Made by a program: the position numbers and the translations under genes | Notes under the pieces: model-generated | Seen by the model: the letters and a program-made list of their open reading frames with translations, nothing else | What the model was told of the DNA's origin: nothing | The model's database searches: none | Shown: positions 53,001 through 64,000 of the stretch, one piece after another | How the letters are laid out: the number at the start of each line of letters is the position of its first letter | Position numbering within the stretch: the first letter of the stretch is position 1 | Source of the DNA: Atherix ibis | Taxonomy: Eukaryota > Arthropoda > Insecta > Diptera > Athericidae | Reading direction: 5' to 3' | NCBI GenBank assembly: GCA_958298945.1 | Contig: OY282609.1 | Span: 42,608,954-42,672,953, forward strand | DNA length: 64,000 nt

Positions 53001-56000
53001 AGTATTTTTCAAGTGGAATATTCAGTGGTCTTTTTCAAGAGGAATATTCAGTGGTATATTTCAAGTGAAATATTCAGTGGAACTTTTGAAGAGGAATATT
53101 CAGTGGTATTTTTCAAGAGGAATATTCTGTGGTATTTTTAAAGAGGAATATTCAGTGGTATTTTTCAAGAGGAAAATTCAGTGGTATTTTTCAAGAGGAA
53201 TATTCTGTGGTATTTTTCAAGAAGAATATTCAGTGGTATTTTTCAAGAGGAATATTCAGTGGTATTTTTCAAGAGGAAATATTTAGTGGTATTTTTCAAG
53301 AGGAATATTCAGTGGTATTTTTCAAGAGGAATATTCAGTGGTATTTTTCAAGAGGAATATTCAGTGGTATTTTTAAAGAGGAATATTCAGTGGTATTTTT
53401 CAAGAGGAATTTTCGGTGGTATTTTTCAAGAGGAATATTCAGTGGTATTTTTCAAGAAGAATATATAGTGGTATTTTTCAAGAGGAATATTCAGTGATAT
53501 TTTTCAAGAGGATAATTCAATGGTATTTTTCAAGAGGTATCTTCAGTTGTATTTTTCAAGTGGAATATTCAGTGGTATTTTTCAAGAGGAATATTCACTG
53601 GTGTTTTTCAGGAGCATTACTCAGTGGTATTTTTCAATAGGAATCTTTAGTGGTATTTTTCAAGAGGAATAATCAGAGGTATTTTTGAAGTGCAATATTT
53701 AGTGGTATTTTTCAAGAGGAATTTTCAATGGTATTTTTAAAGAGGAATATTCAATAGTATTTTTCGAGTGGAATATTCAGTGGTATTTTTCAAGAGGAAT
53801 ATTCAGTGGTATTTTTCAAGTGGAATAGTCAGTGGTATTTTTCAAGAGGAATATTTAGTGGTATTTTTTAAGAGTAATATTCAGTGGTATTTTACAAGAG
53901 GAATATTCAGTGGTATATTTCAAGACGAATATTCAGTAGTATTTTTAAAGAGGAATATTCAGTGTTATTTTTCAAGAGGATTGTTCAATGGTTTTTTTCA
54001 AAAGGAATGTTCAGTTGTATTTTTCAAGTAGAATATTCAGTGTTATTTTTCAAGAGGAATATTCAGTGGAATTTTTCAAGAGGATTATTCAGTAGTATTT
54101 TTCAAGAGGAATATTCAGTGGTATTTTTCAGGAGGAATATTCAGTGGTATTTTTCAAGAGAAATATTCAGTGGTATTTTTGAAGAGGAATATTCTGTGGT
54201 ATTTTTCAAGTTGAATATTCAGTGGTATTTTTCAAGAGGAATATTCAGTGGTATTTTTTGAGAGGAATATTCAGTGGTATTTTTCAAGAGGAATATTCAA
54301 TAGTATTTTTCAAATGGAATATTCAATGGTATTTTTCAAGAGCAATATTCAGCGTTATATTTTAAGAGAAATATTGAGTGGTATTTTCCAAGAGGAATAA
54401 TCGGAGGTATTTTGCAAGAGCAATATTCAATTGTATTTTTCAAGAGGAATATTCAGTTGTATTTTTTAAGAGCAATATTCAGTGGTATTTTTCAATTGGA
54501 ATATTCAGTGGTATTTTTAAAGAGGAATATTCCGTGGTATTTTTCAAGAGTGATATCCAGTGGTATTTTTCAAGAGGAATATTCAGTGGTATTTTTCCAG
54601 TGGAATATTCAGTGGTATTTTTCAAGAGGGATATTCAGTGGTATTTTTTAAGAGGACAATTTAGTGGTATTTTTCAAGAGAAATATTCAGTGGTATTTTT
54701 CAAGAGGAATATTCAGTGGTATTTTTCAAGAGGAATATTCAGTGGTATTTTTCAAGTAGAATATTCAGTGCTATTTTTCAGGAGGAATATTTATTGGTAT
54801 TTTTCAAGAAGAAAACTGAGTGGTATTTTTCAAGAGGAATATTCAGTAGTATTTTTCAAGAGGAATATTCAGTGGAATTTTTCAAGAGGAATATTCAGTG
54901 TTATTTTCCAAGTGGAATATTCAGTGGTATTATTCAAGAGGAATATTCAGTAGTATTTTCTAAGAGGAATATTCCGTGGTATTTTTCAAGAGGAATATTG
55001 AGTGGTATTTTTCAAGATGAATAATCTGTGGTATTTTTCAAGAGCAACATTCAATTGTATTTTTCAAGAGGAATATTCAGTTGCATTTTTCATGAGGAAT
55101 ATTCAGTGGTATTTTTCAAGTGCAATATTCAGTGGTATTTTATAAGAGGAATATTCAGTGGTATTTTTCAAGAGGAATATTCAGTGATATTTTTCAAGAG
55201 GAATATTCAGTGGTATCTTTCAAGGGGAATATTCAATAGTATTTTTCAAGTGGAATATTCAGTGGTATTTTTCAAGATGTGTCTTCAGTGGTATTTTTCA
55301 AGAGGAATATTCAGTGGTATTTTTCAAGAGGAATAATCTGTGGTATTTCTCAAGAGCAATATTCAATTGTATTTTTCAAGAGGAATATTCAGTTGCATTT
55401 TTCAAGAGCAATATTCAGTGGTATTTTTCAAGTGCAATATTCAGTGGTATTTTTCAAGAGGACTATTCAATGGTATTTTTAAAGAGGAATAATCAGTGGT
55501 ATTTTTCAAGAGGAATATTCAGTGGTATTTTTCAAGAGTAATATTCAGTGGTATTTTTCAAGAGAAATATTCAGTGATATTTTTCAAGTGGAATATTCAG
55601 TGGTATTTTTCAAGAGGAATATTCAGTGGTATTTTCCAAGAGGAATATTCAGTGGTATTTTTTAAGTGGAATATTCAGTAGTATTTTTTATAAGGAATAT
55701 TCAGTGGTATTTTTCAAGAGGAATATTCAGTGGTATATTTCAAGAGGAATATTCAGTGGTATTCTTCAAGAGGAATATTTAGTGGAATTTTTGAAGGGGA
55801 ATATTCAGTAGTATATTTCAAGAGGAATATTCAGTGGTATTTTTCAAGTGGAATATTCAGTGGTATTTTTTAAGAGGAATATTCAGTGTTATTTTTCAAG
55901 AGGAATATTCAGTGGTATATTTCAAGAGGAATATTCAGTGGTGTTCTTCAAGAGGAATATTTAGTGGAATTTTTTAAGAGGAATATTCAGTGGTATATTT

Positions 56001-57662
56001 CAAGAGGAATATTCAGTGGCATTTTTCAAGAGAAATATTCAGTGGTATTTTTCAAGAGGAATGTTCAATGGTATATTTCAAGAGGTATATTCAGTAGTAT
56101 TTGTCAAGAAGAATATTCCGTGGTATTTTTCAAGAGGAAATATAGTGGTATTTTTCAAGAGGAATATTCAGTGGTATTTTTAAGGAGGAATATTTAGTGG
56201 AATTTTCCAAGGGGAATATTCAGTTGTATTTTTCAAGAGCAATATTCAGTGGTATTTTCCAAGAGGAATAATCAATGGTATTTTTCAAGAGATATATTCA
56301 GTAGTATTTTTCAAGAGGAATATTCAGTGGTATTTTTCAAGAGGAATATTCAGTGATATTTTTAAAGTGGTATATTCAGTAGTATTTTTCAAGAGGCATA
56401 TTCAGTGGTATTTTTCAAGAGGAATAATCAGTGGTATTTTTTAAGAGCAATATTCAGTGGTATTTTTCAAGAGGAATATTCAGTGGTATTTTTCAAGAGG
56501 AATATTCAGTGGTATTTTCCAAGAGGAATATTCAGTGATATTTTTCAAGAGGATTACTCAATGGTATTTTTCAAGAGGAATGTTCAGTTGTATTTTTCAA
56601 GAGGAATATTCAGTGGTATTTTTCAAGAGGAATATTCAGTGGCGTTTTTTAAGAGCATTACTCAGTGGTATTTTTTAAGAGGAATCTTTAGTGGTATTTT
56701 TCAAGAGGAATAATCAGAGGTATTTTTCAAGAGGAATATTCAGTGGTATTTTTCAAGAGGAATATTCAGTGGCATTTTTAAAGAGGAATATTTAATAGTA
56801 TTTTTCAAGTGGAATATTCAGTGGTCTTTTTCAAGAGGAATATTCAGTGGTATATTTCAAGTGAAATATTCAGTGGAACTTTTGAAGAGGAATATTCAGT
56901 GGTATTTTTCAAGAGGAATATTCTGTGGTATTTTTAAAGAGGAATATTCAGTGGTATTTTTCAAGAGGAAAATTCAGTGGTATTTTTCAAGAGGAATATT
57001 CTGTGGTATTTTTCAAGAAGAATATTCAGTGGTATTTTTCAAGAGGAATATTCAGTGGTATTTTTCAAGAGGAAATATTTAGTGGTATTTTTCAAGAGGA
57101 ATATTCAGTGGTATTTTTCAAGAGGAATATTCAGTGGTATTTTTCAAGAGGAATATTCAGTGGTATTTTTAAAGAGGAATATTCAGTGGTATTTTTCAAG
57201 AGGAATTTTCGGTGGTATTTTTCAAGAGGAATATTCAGTGGTATTTTTCAAGAGGAATATATAGTGGTATTTTTCAAGAGGAATATTCAGTGAAATTTTT
57301 CAAGAGGATAATTCAATGGTATTTTTCAAGAGGTATCTTCAGTTGTATTTTTCAAGTGGAATATTCAGTGGTATTTTTCAAGAGGAATATTCACTGGTGT
57401 TTTTCAGGAGCATTACTCAGTGGTATTTTTCAATAGGAATCTTTAGTGGTATTTTTCAAGAGGAATAATCAGAGGTATTTTTGAAGTGCAATATTTAGTG
57501 GTATTTTTCAAGAGGAATTTTCAATGGTATTTTTAAAGAGGAATATTCAATAGTATTTTTCGAGTGGAATATTCAGTGGTATTTTTCAAGAGGAATATTC
57601 AGTGGTATTTTTCAAGTGGAATAGTCAGTGGTATTTTTCAAGAGGAATATTTAGTGGTATTT
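50071..57662 (+). repeat. Two-copy tandem repeat, unit 3,796 bp (146 monomers)
   Basis: Bases 50,071-53,866 are repeated at 53,867-57,662 with an offset of exactly 146 x 26 bp throughout. Rare monomers at the same offset include CAAGATGTGTCTTCAGTGG (51,477 and 55,273), AAGAGTGATATCCAGTGG (50,751 and 54,547) and the 27-bp AGAGGAAATATTTAGTGG (53,271 and 57,067). Differences are scattered single bases, for example GGTATATTC against GGGATATTC at 50,832 and 54,628. It is the largest clean higher-order unit in the window. Confidence 0.92.
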
Positions 57663-60503
57663 TTTAAGAGGAATATTCAGTGGTATTTTTCAAGAGGAAT
57701 ATTCAGTGGTATTTTTCAAGAGGAATATACAGTGGTATTTTTCAAGAGGAATATTCAGTTGTATTTTTCAAGTGGAATATTCAGTGGTATTTTTCAAGAG
57801 GAATATTTAGTGGTATTTTTTAAGAGGAATATTCAATGGTATTTTTCAAGAGGAATATTCAGTGGTATTTTTCAAGAGGAATATTCAGTAGTATTTTTCA
57901 AGAGGAATATTCAGTGGTATATTTCATGAGGAATATTCAGTAGTATTTTTCAAGAGGAATATTCAGTGGTATTTTTCAAGAGGAATATTCGGTGGTATTT
58001 TTCAAGAGGAATATTCAGTGGTATTTTCCAAGAGGAATATTCAGTGGTGTTTTTCAAGTGGATTATTCAGTGGTGTTTTTTAAATGGAATCTTCAGTTGT
58101 ATTTTTCAAGATGAATAATTAGAGGAATTTTTCAATAGCAATATTCAGTGGTATTTTTTAAGAGGAATATTAAGTGGTATTTTTAAAGAGGGATATGCAG
58201 TGTTATTTTTCAAGAGGAGTTTTCAGTGGTAGTTTTCAAGAGGAATATTAAGTGGTATTTTTCAAGAGGAATATTCAGTGGTATTTTTCAAGAGCAATAT
58301 TCAGCGTTATTTTTTAAGAGAAATATTGAGTGGTATTTTGCTAGATGAATATTCAGTGGTTTTTTTCAAGAGAAATATTCAGTGGTATTTTTCAAGAGGA
58401 ATGTTCAGTGGTATTTTTCAAGAGGAATATTTAGTGGTATTTTTCAAGGGAAATACTCAGAGGTATTTTTCAAGAGCAATATTCAGTTGAATTCAGAGGT
58501 ATTTTTCAAGAGCAATATTCAGTTGAATTTTTCAAGTGGAATATTCAGTGGTATTTTTCAAGTGGAATATTCAGTGGTCTTTTTCAAGAGGAATATTCAG
58601 TGGTATATTTCAAGTGAAATATTCAGTGGAACTTTTGAAGAGGAATATTCAGTGGTATTTTTCAAGAGGAATATTCTGTGGTATTTTTAAAGAGGAATAT
58701 TCTGTGGTATTTTTCAAGAGGAAAATTCAGTGGTATTTTTCAAGAGGAATATTCTGTGGTATTTTTCAAGAAGAATATTCAGTGGTATTTTTCAAGAGGA
58801 ATATTCAGTGGTATTTTTCAAGAGGAAATATTTAGTGGTATTTTTCAAGAGGAATATTCAGTGGTATTTTTCAAGAGGAATATTCAGTGGTATTTTTCAA
58901 GAGGAATATTCAGTGGTATTTTTAAAGAGGAATATTCAGTGGTATTTTTCAAGAGGAATTTTCGGTGGTATTTTTCAAGAGGAATATTCAGTGGTATTTT
59001 TCAAGAGGAATATATAGTGGTATTTTTCAAGAGGAATATTCAGTGATATTTTTCAAGAGGATAATTCAATGGTATTTTTCAAGAGGTATCTTCAGTTGTA
59101 TTTTTCAAGTGGAATATTCAGTGGTATTTTTCAAGAGGAATATTCACTGGTGTTTTTCAGGAGCATTACTCAGTGGTATTTTTCAATAGGAATCTTTAGT
59201 GGTATTTTTCAAGAGGAATAATCAGAGGTATTTTTTAAGTGCAATATTTAGTGGTATTTTTCAAGAGGAATTTTCAATGGTATTTTTAAAGAGGAATATT
59301 CAATAGTATTTTTCGAGTGGAATATTCAGTGGTATTTTTCAAGAGGAATATTCAGTGGTATTTTTCAAGTGGAATAGTCAGTGGTATTTTTCAAGAGGAA
59401 TATTTGGTGGTATTTTTTAAGAGGAATATTCAGTGGTATTTTTCAAGAGGAATATTCAGTGGTATTTTTCAAGAGGAATATACAGTGGTATTTTTCAAGA
59501 GGAATATTCAGTTGTATTTTTCAAGTGGAATATTCAGTGGTATTTTTCAAGAGGAATATTTAGTGGTATTTTTTAAGAGGAATATTCAGTGGTATTTTTC
59601 AAGAAGAATATTCAGTGGTATTTTTGAAGAGGAATATACAGTGGTATTTTTCAAGAGGAATATTCATTGTTATTTTTCAAGAGGAATATTCAGTGGTATT
59701 TCTCAAGAGGAATATTCAGTTGTATTTTTCGAGAGGAAATATTTAGTGGTATTATTCAAGAGGAATATTCAATGGTATTTTTCAAGAGGAATATTCAGTG
59801 GTATTTTTCAAGAGGAATATTCAGTAGTATTTTTCAAGAGGAATATTCAGTGGTATATTTCATGAGGAATATTCAGTAGTATTTTTCAAGAGGAATATTC
59901 AGTGGTATTTTTCAAGAGGAATATTCGGTGGTATTTTTCAAAAGGAATATTCAGTGGTATTTTCCAAGAGGAATATTCAGTGGTATTTTTCAAGTGGATT
60001 ATTCAGTGGTGTTTTTTAAAAGGAATCTTCAGTTGTATTTTTCAAGATGAATAATTAGATGAATTTTTCAATAGCAATATTCAGTGGTATTTTTTAAGAG
60101 GAATATTAAGTGGTATTTTTAAAGAGGGATATGCAGTGGTATTTTTCAAGAGGAGTTTTCAGTGGTAGTTTTCAAGAGGAATATTAAGTGGTATTTTTCA
60201 AGAGGAATATTCAGTGGTATTTTTCAAGAGCAATATTCAGCGTTATTTTTTAAGAGAAATATTGAGTGGTATTTTTCAAGATGAATATTCAGTGGTTTTT
60301 TTCAAGAGAAATATTCAGTGGTATTTTTCAAGAGGAATGTTCAGTGGTATTTTTCAAGAGGAATATTTAGTGGTATTTTTCAAGGGAAATACTCAAAGGT
60401 ATTTTTCAAGAGCAATATTCAGTTGAATTCAGAGGTATTTTTCAAGAGCAATATTCAGTTGAATTTTTCAAGTGGAATATTCAGTGGTATTTTTCAAGTG
60501 AAA
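56822..60503 (+). repeat. Tandem duplication, units 1,753 and 1,936 bp
   Basis: The block starting GGTCTTTTTCAAGAGG at about 56,822 starts again at about 58,575. The second copy carries 183 extra bp (seven monomers plus one base) near 59,583-59,765, so the offset changes from 1,753 to 1,936 bp. The first copy partly overlaps the end of the second 3,796-bp unit, so the two amplifications are nested. A further partial copy follows at about 60,549-61,100 with an offset of 1,545 bp. Confidence 0.8.
58461..58532 (+). repeat. Out-of-register 36-bp direct duplication
   Basis: AGGTATTTTTCAAGAGCAAT and the following 16 bases occur twice with a 36-bp step (26 plus 10), leaving a TTGAATTCAGAGG junction that includes an EcoRI site. 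The 26-bp phase of the array shifts by 10 bp here. The same junction recurs at about 60,397-60,468 as part of the 1,936-bp copy. Confidence 0.85.
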
Positions 60504-63500
60504 TATTCAGTGCTATTTTTCAAGAGGAATATTCAGTGGTATTTTTCAAGAGGAATATACAGTGGTATTTTTCAAGAGGAATATTCAGTGATATTTTTCA
60601 AGAGGATAATTCAATGGTATTTTTCAAGAGGAATCTTCAGTTGTATTTTTCAAGTGGAATATTCAGTGGTATTTTTCAAGAGGAATATTCACTGGTGTTT
60701 TTCAGGAGCATTACTCAGTGGTATTTTTCAAGCGGAATCTTTAGTGGTATTTTTCAAGAGGAATAATCAGAGGTATTTTTTAAGTGCAATATTCAGTGGT
60801 ATTTTTCAAGAGGAATTTTCAATGGTATTTTTAAAGAGGAATATTCAATAGTATTTTTCGAGTGGAATATTCAGTGGTATTTTTCAAGAGGAATATTCAG
60901 TGGTATTTTTCAAGTGGAATATTCAGTGGTATTTTTCAAGAGGAATGTTTAGTGGTATTTTTTAAGAGGAATATTCAGCGGTATTTTTCAAGAGGAATAT
61001 TCATTAGTATTTTTCAAGAGGAATATACAGTGGTATTTTTCAAGAGGAATATTCACTGTTATTTTTCAAGAGGAATATTCAGTGGTATTTCTCAAGAGGA
61101 ATATTCAGTTGTACTTTTCGAGAGGAAATATTTAGTGGTATTTTTCAAGAGGAATATTCAATGGTATTTTTCAAGAGGAATATTCAGTGGTATTTTTCAA
61201 GAGGAATATTCAGTAGTATTTTTCAAGAGGAATATTCAGTGGTATATTTCATGAGGAATATTCAGTAGTATTTTTCAAGAGGACAATTCAGTGGTATTTT
61301 TTAAGAGGAATATTCAGTGTTATTTTTCAAGAGGAATATACAGTGGTATTTTTCAAGAGGAATATTCAGTGGTATTTTTCAATTGGAATATTCAGTGGTA
61401 TTTTTCAAGAGGAATGTTTAGTGGTATTTTTTAAGAGGAATATTCAGTGGTATTTTTCAAGAGGAATATTCATTGCTATTTTTCAAGAGGAATATACAGT
61501 TATATTTTTCAAGAGGAATATTCACTGTTATTTTTCAAGAGGAATATTCAGTGGTATTTCTCAAGAGGAATATTCAGTTGTATTTTTCGAGAGGAAATAT
61601 TTAGTGGTATTTTTCAAGAAGAATATTCAATGGTATTTTTCAAGAGGAATATTCAGTGGTATTTTTCAAGAGGAATATTCAGTAGTATTTTTCAAGAGGA
61701 ATATTCAGTGGTCTATTTCATGAGGAATATTCAGTAGTATTTTTCAAGAGGAATATTCAGTGGTATTTTTTAAGAGGAATATTCAGTGTTATTTTTCAAG
61801 AGGAATATTCAGTGGTATTTTTCAAGGGGAATATTCAATATTTTTTTTCAAGTGGAATATTCAGTGGTATTTTTTAAAAGGTATATTCAGTGGTATTTTT
61901 CAAGAGGAATATTCAGTGGTATTTTTCAAGAGCAATAATCTGTGGTATTTTTCAAGAGCAATATTCAATTGTATTTTTCAAGAGAAATATTCAGTGGTAT
62001 TTTTCAAGAGGAATGTTCAGTGGTATTTTTCAAGAGGAATATTTAGTGGTATTTTTCAAGGGAATTACTCAGAGGTATTTTTCAAGAGGAATATTCAGTG
62101 ATATTTTTCAAGTGGAATATTCAGTGGTATTTTTCAAAAGGTATATTCAGTGGTATTTCTCAAGAGGAATATTCAGTGGTATTTTTCAAGAGGAATAATC
62201 GGTGGTATTTTTCAAGAGCAATATTCAATTGTATTTTTCAAGAGGAATATTCAGTGGTATTTTTCAAGAGGAATATTCGGTGGTATTTTTCAAGAAGAAT
62301 ATTCAGTGGTATTTTTCAAGAGTAATATTCAGGGGTATTTTTCCAGAGGAATATTCAGTGATATTTTTCAAGTGGAATGTTCAGTGGTATTTTTCAAGAG
62401 GAATATTCAGTGGTATTTTTCAAGAGGAATATTCAGTGGTATTTTTCAAGTGGAATATTCAGTGGTATTTTTTAAGAGCAATATTCAGTGTTATTTTTCA
62501 AGAGAAATATTCAGTGGTATTTTTCAAGGGGAATATTCAATAGTATTTTTCAAGTGGAATATTCAGTGGTATTTTTCAAAAGGTATATTCAGTGGTTTTT
62601 TTCAAGAGGAATATTCAGTGGTATTTTTCAAGAGGAATAATCTGTGGTATTTTTCAAGAGCAATATTCAATTGTATTTTTCAAGAGGAATATTCAGTTGC
62701 ATTTTTCAAGAGAAATATTCAGTAGTATTTTTCAAGAGGAATATTCAGTGGTATTTTTCAAGAGGAATATTCAGTGATATTTTTAAAGTGGTATATTCAG
62801 TAGTATTTTTCAAGAGGCATATTCAGTGGTATTTTTCAAGAGGAATAATCAGTGGTATTTGTTAAGAGCAATATTCAGTGGTATTTTTCAAGAGAAATAT
62901 TCAGTGGTATTTTTCAAGAGGAATATTAAGTTGTATTTTTCAAGAGGATTGTTCAATGGTATTTTTCAAGAGGAATGTTCAGTTGTATTTTTCAAAGAGG
63001 AATATTCAGTGGTATTTTTTAAGAGGAATATTAAGTGGTATTTTTAAAGAGGGATATGCAGTGGTATTTTTCAAGAGGAGTATTCAGTGGTAGTTTTCAA
63101 GAGGAATATTCAGTGGTATTTTTCAAGAGGAATGTTCAGTGGTATTTTTCAAGAGGCATATTCAGTGGTAGTTTTCAAGGGAAATACTCAGAGGTATTTT
63201 TTAAGAGCAATATTCAGTGGTATTTTTTAAGAGGATTATTCAGTGGTATTTTTCAAGAGGAATATTCAGTGGTATTTTTCAAGAAGAATATTCAGTGGTA
63301 TTTTTCAAGAGTAATATTCAGTGGTATTTTTCAAGAGGAATATTCAGTGATATTTTTCAAGTGGAATATTCAGTGGCATTTTTCAAGAGGAATATTCAGT
63401 GGTATTTTTCAAGAGGAATATTCAGTGGTATTTTTCAAGTGGAATATTCAGTGGTATTTTTTAAGAGGAATATTCAGTGGTATTTTTCAAGAGGAATATT

Positions 63501-64000
63501 CAGTGGTATTTTTCAAGGGGAATATTCAATAGTATTTTTCAAGTGGAATATTCAGTGTTATTTTTCAAAAGGAATATTCAGTGGTATTTTTCAAGAGGAA
63601 TATTTAGTGGTATTTTTCAAGAGGAATATTCAGTGATATTTTTAAAGTGGTATATTCAGTAGTATTTTTCAAGAGGCATATTCAGTGGTATTTTTCAAGA
63701 GGAATAATCAGTGGTATTTTTTAAGAGCAATATTCAGTGGTAATTTTCAAGTGAAATATTCAGTGGTATTTTTCAAGAGGAATATTCAGTGGTATTTTTC
63801 AAGAGGAATATTCAGTGATATTTTTCAAGAGGATTACTCAATGGTATTTTTCAAGAGGAATATTCAGTGGTATTTTTCAAGAGGAATATTCAGTGATATT
63901 TTTCAAGTGGAATATTCAGTGGTATTTTTCAAGAGGAATAGTCAGTGGTATTTTTCAAGAGGAATATTCAGTGGTATTTTTCAAGTGGAATATTCAGTGG

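Larger units (their letters stand above)
16442..64000 (+). repeat. 26-bp satellite array, right arm (domains A-D)
   Basis: The same 26-bp satellite resumes directly after the transposon, in the same orientation and in phase with the left arm, and runs off the window end. Domain A variants continue to about 26 kb. Domain B (about 26-36 kb) is rich in TGTGG monomers, AATCTTTAGTGG monomers and AGGATTGTTCAATGG monomers. Domain C (about 36-50 kb) is marked by CAAATTTAATATTC and GGAGGAATATTTATTAG monomers. Domain D (about 50-64 kb) is marked by GGTATATTTCAAG monomers and one out-of-register 36-bp duplication. No gene, RNA gene or second mobile element was found in this stretch. Domain boundaries are gradual and were placed by eye. 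Confidence 0.97.

Noticed and set aside
16357..63662. Forward ORFs in the right arm, including those of 178, 191, 216, 255 and 318 codons
   Set aside because: Same satellite translation in whichever frame happens to lack a stop. No domain, no start context and no codon bias.
1..64000. CRISPR array
   Set aside because: Repeats are directly adjacent with no unique spacers, and the neighbourhood is a eukaryotic transposon and satellite.
1..64000. Telomeric repeat
   Set aside because: No run of TTAGG, TTAGGG or similar short telomere units. The period is 26 bp throughout.
1..64000. Inverted satellite segments or a second transposon
   Set aside because: Scanning both strands, I saw only one orientation of the monomer and only one non-satellite insertion.
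1..64000. CENP-B box or other known centromere motif
   Set aside because: No sequence resembling the GC-containing 17-bp CENP-B box is present in the monomer. Centromere function cannot be claimed from sequence.

Overview
The window is almost entirely one tandem satellite DNA array, interrupted once by an intact mariner-type DNA transposon. The satellite monomer is 26 bp and AT-rich (8 G/C of 26). It can be written as two 13-bp halves, TTCAGTGGTATTT then TTCAAGAGGAATA. About 2,400 monomers run head to tail in one orientation from base 1 to base 64,000, and the array continues past both window ends. The organism is a eukaryote, most likely an arthropod, because of the long simple satellite and a full-length DD34D mariner. 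The species cannot be read from the sequence. I see no host gene, rRNA or tRNA.

Layout. Four array domains can be told apart by linked monomer variants. Domain A (about 1-26 kb) carries a TTTCGCAAGGGGATAATT marker monomer, an indel block with an extra 5 bp, and the GATTAATATTCCG variant. Domain B (about 26-36 kb) has a TTTCTCAAGGGG form of the marker and three near-identical 1,559-bp units. Domain C (about 36-50 kb) has a TTTCTTAAGGGG form, a CAAATTTAATATTC monomer, and 1,586-, 650- and 338-bp tandem duplications. Domain D (about 50-64 kb) has neither marker and is dominated by a 3,796-bp tandem duplication followed by a 1,753/1,936-bp pair. The repeat units are exact or near-exact multiples of 26 bp, as expected from in-register unequal crossing-over.

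The mariner occupies 15,148-16,441 (1,294 bp) between duplicated TA dinucleotides. It has 29-bp terminal inverted repeats (28/29 matching) and one minus-strand ORF of 350 codons whose protein keeps the DD34D catalytic triad (D160, D252, D287). The pre-insertion site survives in paralogous copies at about 17,745, 20,713 and 23,579, which confirms the element ends to the base.

The many forward-strand ORFs in the array are not genes. The consensus monomer has no stop codon in any forward phase, and 3 x 26 bp equals 26 codons, so every forward frame reads as a 26-residue periodic pseudo-protein until a variant monomer introduces a stop.
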